NCBI GenBank assembly: GCA_900545955.1
Contig: URAU01000008.1
Location: 1-64,000 of the forward strand
Direction of reading: 5' to 3'
Source: an uncultured Porphyromonadaceae bacterium
GTDB taxonomy: Bacteria > Bacteroidota > Bacteroidia > Bacteroidales > Muribaculaceae
Length of the DNA stretch: 64,000 nt
Below, piece after piece: positions 7,278 to 16,768 of the stretch. The translations under genes were made by a program, and so were the position numbers. The notes beneath the pieces were generated by a model that did no database searches, was not told where the DNA came from, and was given only the letters and a program-made list of their open reading frames with translations. Position 1 is the stretch's first letter. Each line of letters begins with the position of its first letter.

Positions 7278-8708
7278 TTGGATACTGACCCTTTACCAGC
7301 CATAGAAGGCTTGCTTGATGCCTTCAGCGCTTTCGACACCCATTCCGCCCTTTCCGGGCTTGATTTTTTCCGACTCGCTGTAATGCCGCTGGTTCAGGCG
7401 GTGCCCGCAATGGTCAATACCGATTTCGGTGTGGCCCAGATTGTGGCGCTCTGTCTGGCTGTGGTGGCGCTTTTTATTTCAGGCTTTGTAAGCGGTTCGG
7501 AGATAGCGTTTTTCTCAATGACGCCGCAACAGGCCGAGGAGCTCGACGAGTCGCCGCGCTCGCGTGCGATAGCCGGTCTGCTCCAGATTCCGGAGCGGTT
7601 GCTCGCCACTATTCTGATTGCCAACAATCTGGTGAACGTCACCATAGTCGTGCTGATGAGTTTCGCCCTGAGCGATTTCTTCGCGCAGATGCCGGGATGG
7701 CTCGACTTCCTGCTACAGACGGTAATACTCACTTTTCTGATTCTGCTTTTCGGCGAGATTCTGCCAAAACTCGTGGCCAATACGTCGCCCATGCGCTGGG
7801 CGCGCTTTGCCGTAAGCGGCATTGACTTTATGGTCAAACTGTTCTACCCTCTGTCGTCGCTGCTTGTGCATTCCACCAAGATAGTGAACCGCGTGGTGAC
7901 GAAGCAGAGCCGTACCATAACCACGGATGAGCTCGGCCAGGCGCTCGAAATAACCGACGTAAAGGCAGGGCAGGACAAGGAGATGCTTGAGGGCATCCTG
8001 AAATTCGGCGACACCACCGCCTCAGAAATCATGACGCCCCGAGTTGACATGGTCGGTCTTGACTACGACATGAGTTTCGACGAAGTGATGCAGGTGGTGG
8101 TGGAGAAGGGCTACTCGCGTATGCCCGTCTACGGCGACAGTCAGGATGATATCCGCGGCGTGCTCTACTCGCGCGACCTGCTGCCGCACATCTCGACGGG
8201 TATCGATGGTGAGACCGCCGGCGCTTTCCAGTGGCAGACGCTCGTACGCAAGCCGTATTTTGTGCCCGAGTCGAGAATGATCGACGACCTCATGGAGGAT
8301 TTCCGCCGCCTGAAAATCCATATGGCGATTGTGGTCGACGAATTCGGAGGCACGCAGGGAGTAGTAACGCTTGAGGACGTGCTCGAAGAGATTGTTGGCG
8401 ACATCAACGACGAGTACGATGAAGAGGAAGTGACCTACAAACGTCTTCCCGACGATACATATATCTTCGAGGGCAAAACGCTCCTGACCGACTTTTTCCG
8501 CGTGACGGGGCTCGACGAGGCCGACTATGCCGAGGTTGCCGGCGACTGCGAGACGCTCGCCGGAATGATGCTCGCCATAAAGGGGGATTTCCCCAAGGAG
8601 AAGGAGCCGCTGGTCTACGGCCGATGCCGCTTCCTGATTCTTCATGTGGAGCACCACCGCATCGCCTCGGTGCGTGTCAAGGTAATGCCCGACCTTCAGA
8701 CGGCCTGA
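7278..8708 (+). CDS. gldE: CNNM/CBS-domain membrane protein, GldE-like (HlyC/CorC superfamily)
   Basis: Four or so membrane helices (about residues 45-190 from the start used here) form a CNNM/DUF21 domain. It is followed by a CBS pair (from about EIMTPRVDMVGLDYDMSFDEV through TLEDVLEEIVGDINDEYDEE) and a C-terminal CorC_HlyC domain. In Bacteroidetes such proteins are annotated GldE, a gliding/T9SS-associated factor that suppresses gldD defects; relatives move divalent cations. The open frame extends to GTG 7215, but a promoter lies inside that stretch. I therefore prefer TTG 7278 (LDTDPLPA...); ATG 7383 is another option. The PPTase gene follows 27 bp later, an arrangement common in this phylum. 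Confidence 0.8.
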   Translation: MDTDPLPAIEGLLDAFSAFDTHSALSGLDFFRLAVMPLVQAVPAMVNTDFGVAQIVALCLAVVALFISGFVSGSEIAFFSMTPQQAEELDESPRSRAIAGLLQIPERLLATILIANNLVNVTIVVLMSFALSDFFAQMPGWLDFLLQTVILTFLILLFGEILPKLVANTSPMRWARFAVSGIDFMVKLFYPLSSLLVHSTKIVNRVVTKQSRTITTDELGQALEITDVKAGQDKEMLEGILKFGDTTASEIMTPRVDMVGLDYDMSFDEVMQVVVEKGYSRMPVYGDSQDDIRGVLYSRDLLPHISTGIDGETAGAFQWQTLVRKPYFVPESRMIDDLMEDFRRLKIHMAIVVDEFGGTQGVVTLEDVLEEIVGDINDEYDEEEVTYKRLPDDTYIFEGKTLLTDFFRVTGLDEADYAEVAGDCETLAGMMLAIKGDFPKEKEPLVYGRCRFLILHVEHHRIASVRVKVMPDLQTA

Positions 8709-8735
8709 CCTCCACGGTAAATACACCCGCTGCAA

Positions 8736-9332
8736 ATGCCGATGGTATCGGAAATCTATAGACAAGGATGCATAGCGGTCTACGCCGCTGCCACCGCCCG
8801 CTTTGCGGCTGCAGGTACGCGCCACGAAATCGAGCAGGCCGCCAAGATGGCGATTGTAGCCGAAGTGTTCGGCCCGCTGGAGCTATGCCATCGCGCGGAC
8901 GGTTCGCCGTTTATCCCGGGTTCCGGAGCAAGCATATCCGTATCCCATTGCCAGACGCTCGTGGTGCTGGCGGCAGACCGTCTCGGACGCAATATCGGCA
9001 TCGACTGCGAGACCTCCAGCCGAGGCGCCCAGCTCGGGCGCGTGGCCACGAAATTCCTTTCGCCGGCCCAATCACTTGCGTGGGGCACCGACGAAAAACA
9101 TCTTCTGCGAGCCTGGACGCTCAAGGAGGCATTCTACAAGGCTGCCCGCATTCCCGGACTTCCGCTGGCCGACATCCCGCTCCCGCCTGCCGTTGTCTGG
9201 CCGACACTTGGAGGGGGACGCCGCGGGGTGGAAATGGAGTTTCGGGGAAGGCGGTTCAGCTTCCGCCCTGTGGAATTTGGCGGATTTGCCGGAGATATTT
9301 CGCTGGTTGTGGAAGAAAATGAAGATTTTTGA
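8736..9332 (+). CDS. 4'-phosphopantetheinyl transferase superfamily protein
   Basis: Transfers the phosphopantetheine arm of CoA to a carrier-protein serine. The Sfp-type signature is present: IGIDCE with Asp90 and Glu92 as magnesium ligands, and WTLKEAFYK with Trp127, Lys130 and Glu131. SHCQTLVVLAA around residue 70 corresponds to the family's SxSH segment. The length of 198 residues is typical. It is probably co-transcribed with the gldE-like gene. Whether it serves fatty-acid ACP or a specialised carrier cannot be told from here; no polyketide or peptide synthetase is nearby. Confidence 0.88.
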   Translation: MPMVSEIYRQGCIAVYAAATARFAAAGTRHEIEQAAKMAIVAEVFGPLELCHRADGSPFIPGSGASISVSHCQTLVVLAADRLGRNIGIDCETSSRGAQLGRVATKFLSPAQSLAWGTDEKHLLRAWTLKEAFYKAARIPGLPLADIPLPPAVVWPTLGGGRRGVEMEFRGRRFSFRPVEFGGFAGDISLVVEENEDF

Positions 9333-9364
9333 CCGCAGGAGGCGTTGTTTAAATGTAAAAGTCG

Positions 9365-9372
9365 TAAATTTG
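9365..9372 (+). promoter_or_regulatory. -7 element before the endonuclease/phosphatase gene
   Basis: TAAATTTG matches TAnnTTTG, 89 bp before the start codon. The upstream element is poor (GTTG about 17 bp before it). Confidence 0.45.
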
Positions 9373-9460
9373 GAGAGATTCCCGAGCCGGGAGCGTCGCG
9401 CCACCGGAGAATCGCCTGCACTTACCTGCGTAATCTAATAAAATCATAACATAAAGACCG

Positions 9461-10561
9461 ATGAAACGAATCCTTTTGCTTCCCGTCCTGGCTCTGGCCG
9501 TGGCATTCGGAGCAAGCGCGCAGAAAAACGCCACCCCCGACGGCGCCAAGCGCCAGTTCCAGGTGTTCGGCGTAGCTTTCTACAACCTTGAAAACCTGTT
9601 CGACACCATCAACAACAACGGCAAATACGACGCCGAGTTCTCGCCCGACGGCGCCCGCCAGTGGAACGGCCGCAAATACTGGTCGAAAATTTCCAACCTC
9701 GCCCGCGCCATCACGGCTTTCAACACACCTACCACCCCCAACGGTCCGGCATTTATCGGCGTATCTGAAATCGAGAACCGCAGCGTGCTCGAAGACCTCG
9801 TGAAAGCCATCGACGAGCGCCTGAAATCCGAGGGCCGCGCGCCCTGGAATCTCGCCATAGTGCACCACGACTCGCCCGACCGCCGCGGTGTCGACGTGGG
9901 CGCGCTCTACAATCCGCGCTACTTCAAGTTCATGAACGTGGTCAACAGCACACTCCGCGTGGAGGGAAAACCTGAATTCCGCACCCGCGACCAGATGTGC
10001 GTAACCGGCCGCATGGGCAACGACACGGTCGACATCATAGTGAACCACTGGCCTTCGCGTCTTGGCGGCCAGGAGCAGTCGTCGCCCCTGCGCGAGGCTG
10101 CAGCAGCCCTATGTAAGCACACTGCCGACTCAATCTGGAAACTTCGTCCCAACGACGGCATAATCATCATGGGCGACCTCAACGACGACCCGCAGGATAA
10201 ATCGTGCGCCAAAGTGCTCGGCGCCAAAAAGAAACCTGCCGGCGTAGAGCCTCACGGATTCTACAACCCCTTCTGGGAGATGCTCGACCGCGGCATCGGC
10301 ACGCTGGCCTACAACTCGTCGTGGAACCTCTTCGACCAGATTATAGTGAGCGGCACGCTGCTGAAGGACAACACCGGCGAATCGCAGCTGCACTTCTTCC
10401 AGCCTATGGTCCACAACTTCGAATTCCTTAAAGACAAGGAAGGGAACCGCGTAGGCTACCCCCGCCGCACATTCTCGGCCGGTGTGTTCCTCAACGGCTA
10501 CTCCGACCACTTCCCCACGGAAATCCTGCTGCGCCGCGCAGTGGCGCCCCGCAAACGCTGA
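9461..10561 (+). CDS. secreted endonuclease/exonuclease/phosphatase-fold protein
   Basis: 366 residues with a signal peptide (MKRILLLPVLALAVAFGASAQ) and an EEP-superfamily fold. Visible motifs are FYNLENLFDT (first metal site), IGVSEIENRSVLEDL (catalytic Glu), VNHWPSRLGGQE, GDLNDDPQ (Asp/Asn pair) and GYSDHFP (terminal Asp-His). This set indicates a metal-dependent phosphodiesterase or phosphomonoesterase acting in the periplasm or outside the cell. The substrate could be nucleic acid, inositol phosphates or another phosphoester. Bacteroidetes homologues are usually annotated only as EEP family proteins. It is a single-gene unit ended by a strong hairpin shared with the convergent GH2 gene. 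Confidence 0.85.
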   Translation: MKRILLLPVLALAVAFGASAQKNATPDGAKRQFQVFGVAFYNLENLFDTINNNGKYDAEFSPDGARQWNGRKYWSKISNLARAITAFNTPTTPNGPAFIGVSEIENRSVLEDLVKAIDERLKSEGRAPWNLAIVHHDSPDRRGVDVGALYNPRYFKFMNVVNSTLRVEGKPEFRTRDQMCVTGRMGNDTVDIIVNHWPSRLGGQEQSSPLREAAAALCKHTADSIWKLRPNDGIIIMGDLNDDPQDKSCAKVLGAKKKPAGVEPHGFYNPFWEMLDRGIGTLAYNSSWNLFDQIIVSGTLLKDNTGESQLHFFQPMVHNFEFLKDKEGNRVGYPRRTFSAGVFLNGYSDHFPTEILLRRAVAPRKR

Positions 10562-10600
10562 AATCCTGTTATAAAGCGTAAATTCGCATAAGTACATAAA

Positions 10601-10648
10601 TCAAGGCGATGTGTCGCTGACCGGAAGGTCTCAGACACATCGCCTTGA
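10601..10648. terminator. bidirectional terminator with a 15-bp perfect stem
   Basis: TCAAGGCGATGTGTC at 10601-10615 pairs perfectly with GACACATCGCCTTGA at 10634-10648 between convergent genes. Its GATGTGTC core is close to the GGTGTGTC core of the dispersed terminator family. Confidence 0.8.
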
Positions 10649-10667
10649 CTATTATTAAGATGAGAAC

Positions 10668-13469
10668 TTATTCGTAGATCGACATCGTGCCGGTGGCTTT
10701 TGAGCCTTCGGCCGATATGGCGAGAGAAGCAAGCTTCGAGGGGTCGACAGTGGCCTTTGGAGCGAAGGCGGGGCTATCTATGTAGTCGAGCAGACTGCGA
10801 CGCATCCATAATATTTCCGGCCGCTTCACCGCGTCGGGCGAGAGAAGGTCGATTGAACTGATTATCAGCGTGCCGTTGCCGCAGCGCGCCTCGGCTATAA
10901 GGCCGAGATTGCGGTTGTTGACGAAGTTGTCGACCATCCCGACAATCGGCATAAGGCGCTGAGAGGCGGCTGCAGCGAGTGAATCGAGTTGGAGCGTGCG
11001 TGCGCGTTTGAGCAGATGCCACCACTGCCAGTCGGTGTGCATGTCGGTGGGAAACGACGCCAGGGCCCGGTGGTCCGGATTGGTGTAGATGCCCATTCCG
11101 GCGGCCTGCTTCGGGAAGTGCACCGGGCTCCAGAACACGGGGAGGAACTTGCACTCCAGCCCGGCCACGGAATCGGGCCGCGGCGAGAGGAGCACCTTCT
11201 TCCCCTGCTCAAGGGCTGCGACGGCCTCGGCCACTGAAGCGGTCTGAACCACCGAAGCCGATTCCGGAGCCTGAATCTCAGGATAATACCATACAGACCA
11301 GCTGTTGGCGTAAGGAGTCCCCTCGAGAGCTACCTCCAGGGTGTATTTCTCAGGTTTTGCAGTATTGCCGAAGTGGGCGCTGAGGTGTCCGGCGCGCGAA
11401 AGCTCTCCCACAGCGGCCTTGGCAAGCGGAAGGGTACCGGAAGCCACGGCTATGCCGTCGGCGGCACGGAGCGTCCACGACAGCCGGCCGTCGGAAATGT
11501 CGGAAGCCGAGTAGTTTATCAGATCGATGTCGGCCTCAAAGGGCTCCCGGCCCGAGTATAAGGCCTTGGGAAAGCTTGCCAGAGGCACCACCGCGCCGTT
11601 GAACTGACTGAAGCGAGCAGGCTCAATCAGCCCTTTGGAGTCCCAAAAGGCATCCACGAGGCCCACGAGCGCCGTTCCCTGGCCGGGGAAGTCCTGGAGG
11701 CCCAGAAGCTGGTAGCCGGAGAATCCGGGAGTCTTCATCGAGCGCTCGATCTCCTCTTTATAAAGCAGTGCGGCGAAGCGGCCGGAGGCGAGCGTAAAGG
11801 TGTCGGCGAGGTGCAGCAGCCCCTTGCGCTCAAGGTCGCGGCGGATGGCCTTGAAGTTGAGCGGATCGAGCGTGCCGGTATATTTTTCGGTCTCCGCCAT
11901 ACGCGGATATACGGCGTACTGGCCGGATTCGTGCTGAATGAGAGGCTTGTCGACGTGGACCATCGCCTTGGCGTAGTTGCGGTCGAAGGCAGGCGGTTCG
12001 GCGTCGAAAACGCCCTGGCCGCGCACCCAGCCGTCGGCCGTCCACTGCGTCACCAGAAAGTCGTCCTCAGGCTCGGGGCGAACGCCATGGTCGGGCTCGA
12101 ATGTAAACGAGGTCGTGGCGTAGATGTGGCGCGGGTCGAGGCGCTTCATATAGGCAGTCTGCTCGTTGAGCCACTTGAAGTCGTGGCGAATCTCGTTGCC
12201 CACGGTGAGCAGGCAGAGCGAGGGGTGGTTGCCATATTCGCGGAGGATGCGCTCTGACTCGGAACGCAGGAAATTCTTCACGTCGGTGTCCTCCGGATCG
12301 AGCGATTCGCTCCAGAAGGGGAGTTCCACCTGGAGGTAGAAGCCCATGCGGTCGGCCACGCGAAATGCGGCCTCGGGCGGACACCAGGAGTGGAAACGCA
12401 GATGGTTCATACCCCACTCGCGGGCAGTGGTGAACTCTTTCTCCCACCCGGCCTCGTCGGTAGGCGGAACGCCTGTGAGCGGGAACACGCAGCATTCGAG
12501 AGTGCCGCGCAGGAACACCGGACGGCCGTTGACGTTAATCTGCTTCCCTTCGGAGGCTATCTCGCGCATGCCGAAAGTTGCATCGGCCGAATCGTCGCCG
12601 GTAGAGGCACTGAGGGTATAAAGCGCCGGGTTGAACTCGCTCCATAGTTTTGTGTCGGCCGGCATCGGCAGGTCGAATTCCATCCGGTTGGAACCGGGAC
12701 GGAGCTTCACTTTCTTTTCGGTTGAGGCTACCACTGTGCCGTCGGGGCCAATCACGGCAAGCTTCAGTTTCTTCGATACGTCGCGACGGCCGTTGTTGGC
12801 AATTTCAGCCACGATCCTTACGGCCGGACGGGCGATGTCGGGATATACCTGGAGGTCGGTGATGGTCGCGGCCTCGCGGGCCGAGAGCTCCATGCGGCCG
12901 AGCACGCCGTTCCATTTGGTCTGGGTGTCGTCGGTATAGGCGTGGGCCAGATTCTTGACTGAGATGTCGTAGCGCTTGCGGTTGTCGATGCGCAGCGTGA
13001 GGCGGTGGTTCCCGGCGGTGAGTCCTTCGGGGATGGTGAAGCGGTGGGGCGTGGTGAGGCTTTCGTTGAAGCCATTCACCTTCTTGCCGTCGACCCACAG
13101 CTCGCTCGACCATAGTACGCGCTCCAGCTCTATATCGAGCGGACGCCCGGCCATAGAAGCGGGGATGAGGACCGTGCGCGTATACCACGCCGGACCGATG
13201 TAGCTGTGGCGACGCGTGAGGCGCAGCAGCTGCGGCTTGGTGAGTTCCGGCTTGAGCGTGTTAGGAGTGCCGAGGCCGGCCATATCGGTGGTGCCGGGAA
13301 GATTGATTGCGTCGGCGAAATCGGTGGAGGTGTATCCTTCGGCCATTCCGCGGTCGAGCGAGTCGAGAGCCACGGTCCAGCGGCCTGAAAGGTCGAGCGT
13401 TTCCGCCGCAGCCCCATGAAAGAGGCCGGGCAGAAACGCTGCGATTACAAAAGAGAGCAGATGTTTCAT
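10668..13469 (-). CDS. glycoside hydrolase family 2 enzyme, exported
   Basis: 933 residues with a signal peptide (to about residue 22, ...LFHGAAAETL). Domain order is a jelly-roll sugar-binding domain, an Ig-like beta-sandwich, a TIM barrel from about residue 310, and a C-terminal beta-rich region. The acid/base is Glu426 in VGNEIRHD and the nucleophile Glu514 in QHESGQY, so it should be a retaining exo-glycosidase. GH2 covers beta-galactosidase, beta-glucuronidase, beta-mannosidase and others, and I cannot fix the specificity. Its ATG overlaps the DUF5107 gene's stop by 4 bp, so the two are translationally coupled. The sugar-porter MFS lies upstream in the same direction, suggesting depolymerisation outside the inner membrane and monosaccharide uptake. 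Confidence 0.88.
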   Translation of the reverse strand: MKHLLSFVIAAFLPGLFHGAAAETLDLSGRWTVALDSLDRGMAEGYTSTDFADAINLPGTTDMAGLGTPNTLKPELTKPQLLRLTRRHSYIGPAWYTRTVLIPASMAGRPLDIELERVLWSSELWVDGKKVNGFNESLTTPHRFTIPEGLTAGNHRLTLRIDNRKRYDISVKNLAHAYTDDTQTKWNGVLGRMELSAREAATITDLQVYPDIARPAVRIVAEIANNGRRDVSKKLKLAVIGPDGTVVASTEKKVKLRPGSNRMEFDLPMPADTKLWSEFNPALYTLSASTGDDSADATFGMREIASEGKQINVNGRPVFLRGTLECCVFPLTGVPPTDEAGWEKEFTTAREWGMNHLRFHSWCPPEAAFRVADRMGFYLQVELPFWSESLDPEDTDVKNFLRSESERILREYGNHPSLCLLTVGNEIRHDFKWLNEQTAYMKRLDPRHIYATTSFTFEPDHGVRPEPEDDFLVTQWTADGWVRGQGVFDAEPPAFDRNYAKAMVHVDKPLIQHESGQYAVYPRMAETEKYTGTLDPLNFKAIRRDLERKGLLHLADTFTLASGRFAALLYKEEIERSMKTPGFSGYQLLGLQDFPGQGTALVGLVDAFWDSKGLIEPARFSQFNGAVVPLASFPKALYSGREPFEADIDLINYSASDISDGRLSWTLRAADGIAVASGTLPLAKAAVGELSRAGHLSAHFGNTAKPEKYTLEVALEGTPYANSWSVWYYPEIQAPESASVVQTASVAEAVAALEQGKKVLLSPRPDSVAGLECKFLPVFWSPVHFPKQAAGMGIYTNPDHRALASFPTDMHTDWQWWHLLKRARTLQLDSLAAAASQRLMPIVGMVDNFVNNRNLGLIAEARCGNGTLIISSIDLLSPDAVKRPEILWMRRSLLDYIDSPAFAPKATVDPSKLASLAISAEGSKATGTMSIYE

Positions 13470-16400
13470 TTCTCGGATTCAAGTTTGATGAACGATTCGA
13501 AGGCACGGATTCCGGCGTGCTCGGGAGCGAGCTCGGCGGTGCGGTCGATGTAGCGGCGGCAGTGGGCCATGTCGCCGAGACCGTAGTGGCCGAGAGCCAT
13601 CATGTAGTTGCAGTGGATGCGGTTGAGCACGTTGAGGTCTTCCTCCCAGATAAGGAGGTCGGGCAAAGATACGGCGAAATAATCCATTTTCGTATCGTCG
13701 AAGATATGTTTTTCGCCGAAATTCACCAGGCGGTGGAAGCGGCCGCGGGCTTCGTCGGTGCGTCCGAGGCGCAGAAGCGCCATACCCTGATAGAAAATCT
13801 TGTCGGGCTTTGCATCATTGTAGTAGAGGGCCGGGGCAGGCTCCACGGGGCCGAGTGTGGCGGCCTCGTAGTGGCTGCGGGCTTTTTCGGCGTCGCCTGC
13901 GGCGGCATAGGCCTCGCCCAGGAGGAAGTGGAAATCGTTGTCCTGCGCGCCTTCGAGTTTTCCCTCGCCGAGGTTGTGGGGATATATCAGACATTCCTCG
14001 AGCAGACGGATTGCCTCGGCGTTGTCGCCCTTGGCCAGGGCCTGCTTTGCAAGCTCCACGCGGGCGAACTGATACTGGCCGGAGACCTTTCCCTCGCCAC
14101 CTTCCCAGGGGTGGAAGATGCGGTTGTCAATTACGTCGACTGCATCGGCGTAGGCGCCGGTAAGGTTGAGGGCGGTAGCCTTCTCGAGCACGAGGTCGTC
14201 GCGCACCTCGACGAGGTCGTCGTGGCGTTTCATCAGCTCAAGACGGCCTTCGGCGTCGGCATCCATGCGCTTAAGCAGCTGAATCAGCTCCATGAATATG
14301 CGCGAGTCGGTGGTATCGAGCAAGAAGGCCCGCTTCATCAGTTCGAGCGCCTGGTCGTGGCGGTCGAGTTTATTGAAATATGCCAGTGCAAGGTTGCGCC
14401 ATACCATCGGCGAGTCGGGGTTGAGGCGCGCCGAGCGCTCCCATGCCTCCACGGCAAGGTCGTACTGACGCTTGTCGTAGTAGAGGTTGCCGAGCGTGAG
14501 CGGCGCGAGGGCGTCGGATTCGTTTACCTCCATGGCCGCGCGCAGAGCCAGAATGGCTTCAGGACGGTTGGGGAAACAGCAGTCGGCGGGTGTGGCGGCA
14601 GCCTTCTCGAATGTGGCTTTCGCGCCTGCCTTGTCGCCTGCGGGGAGACGGCTCCAGCCGAGGTAATAGTAGGTCATCGGCGATATGGCACCCTCCTTTT
14701 CGGCGAGCGCCCAGAGGGCGGCTGCTTCGTCGTGGCAGCCTGCGGCTACGTAGTCGATGGCTGTCTCGTCGTAGTTGTGGCATTCTCCGCGCATCAGCGA
14801 CGTGAGCGTATTGAGCGTTTCTGAGTCGCCGGCGATAAGATATTTCTCGTATAGCGCGCCGTAGTTGAAGAGGTCGATTGAAAGCGATTCCTCGATGAAG
14901 GGGAGGGCTTCAGCGCCGCGGCCCATATGCCGGAGGATGGTTGCGCGGAGCGCGCGCGCCTTGTGGTTGTGGGTGTTGCGAATCAGGCAGCGGTCGATTT
15001 CGTAGAGAGCGTCGTCGAGGCGCCCCTGCATCAGCGAGATGCGAGCACACTCGAAATAACCGGCCTCCTGCCAGGCACCGTTCCAGGTGGCCTTGTAGAA
15101 GCGGGCGTAAGCCTCGTCGAATCGGCCCTGATAACGCAGGGCCACGCCGAGATTGAAAATCGGTTCTCCGTCGTAGGGGTTGGGATTGCGCTTCTGGAGG
15201 ATTCGCACGGCCTTGGCGAGATAGCGCTCGGCGCGGTCGAAGCGGCCTTTGCGGATGTACCACAGGCCGAGGGCGTTGTTGCAGCGCACATCGTCGGGGT
15301 CGCGGCGCAGACCCTCCTCGTAGTATTCCACGGGGTTGTAGGTGGCGTGGCGGTACTGCTCGAGATGAAGTCCGGTGAGGTAGAGCTGCTCCACGGTTTT
15401 GATCTGCTGAGGCTCGAGAGCGGCCTCGGCGGCGTCGGGAATCGGGCGGATTTCATCAGGTTCGGCCTCCCAGATGAGGGCTGTGCAGCCGTCGGCTTCA
15501 ATCGTCAGCTTAATATCGGCCAGACTGTGGCCTCCTGCCTCGACAGTACGCTCGATAACGGTCTCGGGGGATGCCTCGACGGTCTCGCTGAGGAGAACGG
15601 CACCGTCAGTGGCGGCGAGCGTAATCTTTGCCTGCTTGCGCGAGGTGGCGAATACCTTCAGCGTGATTTTGCCGTAGGCGGTGAGGTCGATGTTCATCAG
15701 GAAGTCCTTGCTGGCGTTCTTCACGATGCCCAGCTCGCGGTAGGGGAGGAAATACTGCGTGAACGATTTCTCCTCGTAGGGCATCAGCCAGGTGAAGTCG
15801 GGCTGGTTTTCGGTGTAGACGCCGGCCATCAGCTCGATGTAGGGGCCGTCTTCGTCGGTGAGGTTGCGGTCCCAGGCGCGGCCGAAGTCGCCGTTGCCCC
15901 AGGTCCATTGCTTCTTGCCGGGCGACACATGGTGGGAGGCCACGTGGAGCATTCCGGCCTGGGTATCGTTCTCATAGCCGCCCTCGAAATCGTAGCGCGA
16001 GTTGACGCCCATATACGAGGTGGGTACCTTGATGTTCTTGTAGTTGGAGATGTCGACACCGGCCGAATAGTCCATCTTGTAGTATGTGCCGGTGGCGATG
16101 GGGAAGGAACTTACGGCACGTTTACCGTGGTCGAACACGGCGTTGACGTCGGGCGGGAAGACGCTCTGGTAGTAGTCGTTGACGGCTACGGCGGGGTTGG
16201 CCCACCAGAGGAACGTCTGCGGCAGGTCGGTGCGGTTGTAGAGCACTCCCTTGATTTCAAGGTATGCGCAGCCGGGGCGCAGCGTGAAGCCGGCCATACC
16301 CTTCTGGTGGAACATACGCTCCATTTCGTTGACCCACACCGTGACGGAGCCGTCGGCATGCTCCTCGATTGTGGTGTCGACGGGCATGAACGTGCTGGGG

Positions 16401-16765
16401 CGGTGGTGCTGGGGCCAGTTGAACTCTATGCCGCCCGAAATCCAGGGGCCTGCGAGACCGACGAGCGCGGGCTTCACCACATGGTTGTAGTATACGAAAT
16501 GGCGCTGCTTGATTTTGTCATAGGCCATCTGCACGCGGCCTCCCAGTTCGGGGAGTATCATCACCTTGATATATTCGTTTTCCAGAAAAACGGCGTTGTA
16601 GGTATGGTCGGTCTTTTCATCGGCGATTTTCTCGATTACGGGGTAGGGGTAGACTACGCCGCTCGAGCCCTGATAGACGCGCTTTTCAAGGAAAATAGGA
16701 TTCTTTTCGGGTGTTCCGGCCTCGTAGGTGGGAATCACCACTTGCTCTTTCCATGCTTTTGCCAT
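13466..16765 (-). CDS. DUF5107 domain protein with C-terminal TPR array
   Basis: From ATG 16765 the product has 1099 residues. An upstream in-frame start would place its N-terminus inside the 186-bp repeat and is rejected. No signal peptide is evident (MAKAWKEQVVIP...). The first ~400 residues match the DUF5107 layout: a large beta-sandwich rich in aromatic and histidine residues (for example PLGG-type ELGGRVQMAYDK and GGIEFNWPQHHRPS), a fold related to aldose-epimerase or galactose-mutarotase-like sugar-binding domains. From about residue 470 onward it is a long run of TPR repeats (NALGLWYIRKGRFDRAERYL, WRNLALAYFNKLDRHDQAL and others). Such proteins accompany GH2 enzymes in sugar loci. The biochemical role is not established; sugar processing or scaffolding is inference. 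Confidence 0.82.
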   Translation of the reverse strand: MAKAWKEQVVIPTYEAGTPEKNPIFLEKRVYQGSSGVVYPYPVIEKIADEKTDHTYNAVFLENEYIKVMILPELGGRVQMAYDKIKQRHFVYYNHVVKPALVGLAGPWISGGIEFNWPQHHRPSTFMPVDTTIEEHADGSVTVWVNEMERMFHQKGMAGFTLRPGCAYLEIKGVLYNRTDLPQTFLWWANPAVAVNDYYQSVFPPDVNAVFDHGKRAVSSFPIATGTYYKMDYSAGVDISNYKNIKVPTSYMGVNSRYDFEGGYENDTQAGMLHVASHHVSPGKKQWTWGNGDFGRAWDRNLTDEDGPYIELMAGVYTENQPDFTWLMPYEEKSFTQYFLPYRELGIVKNASKDFLMNIDLTAYGKITLKVFATSRKQAKITLAATDGAVLLSETVEASPETVIERTVEAGGHSLADIKLTIEADGCTALIWEAEPDEIRPIPDAAEAALEPQQIKTVEQLYLTGLHLEQYRHATYNPVEYYEEGLRRDPDDVRCNNALGLWYIRKGRFDRAERYLAKAVRILQKRNPNPYDGEPIFNLGVALRYQGRFDEAYARFYKATWNGAWQEAGYFECARISLMQGRLDDALYEIDRCLIRNTHNHKARALRATILRHMGRGAEALPFIEESLSIDLFNYGALYEKYLIAGDSETLNTLTSLMRGECHNYDETAIDYVAAGCHDEAAALWALAEKEGAISPMTYYYLGWSRLPAGDKAGAKATFEKAAATPADCCFPNRPEAILALRAAMEVNESDALAPLTLGNLYYDKRQYDLAVEAWERSARLNPDSPMVWRNLALAYFNKLDRHDQALELMKRAFLLDTTDSRIFMELIQLLKRMDADAEGRLELMKRHDDLVEVRDDLVLEKATALNLTGAYADAVDVIDNRIFHPWEGGEGKVSGQYQFARVELAKQALAKGDNAEAIRLLEECLIYPHNLGEGKLEGAQDNDFHFLLGEAYAAAGDAEKARSHYEAATLGPVEPAPALYYNDAKPDKIFYQGMALLRLGRTDEARGRFHRLVNFGEKHIFDDTKMDYFAVSLPDLLIWEEDLNVLNRIHCNYMMALGHYGLGDMAHCRRYIDRTAELAPEHAGIRAFESFIKLESEK

Positions 16766-16768
16766 TGG

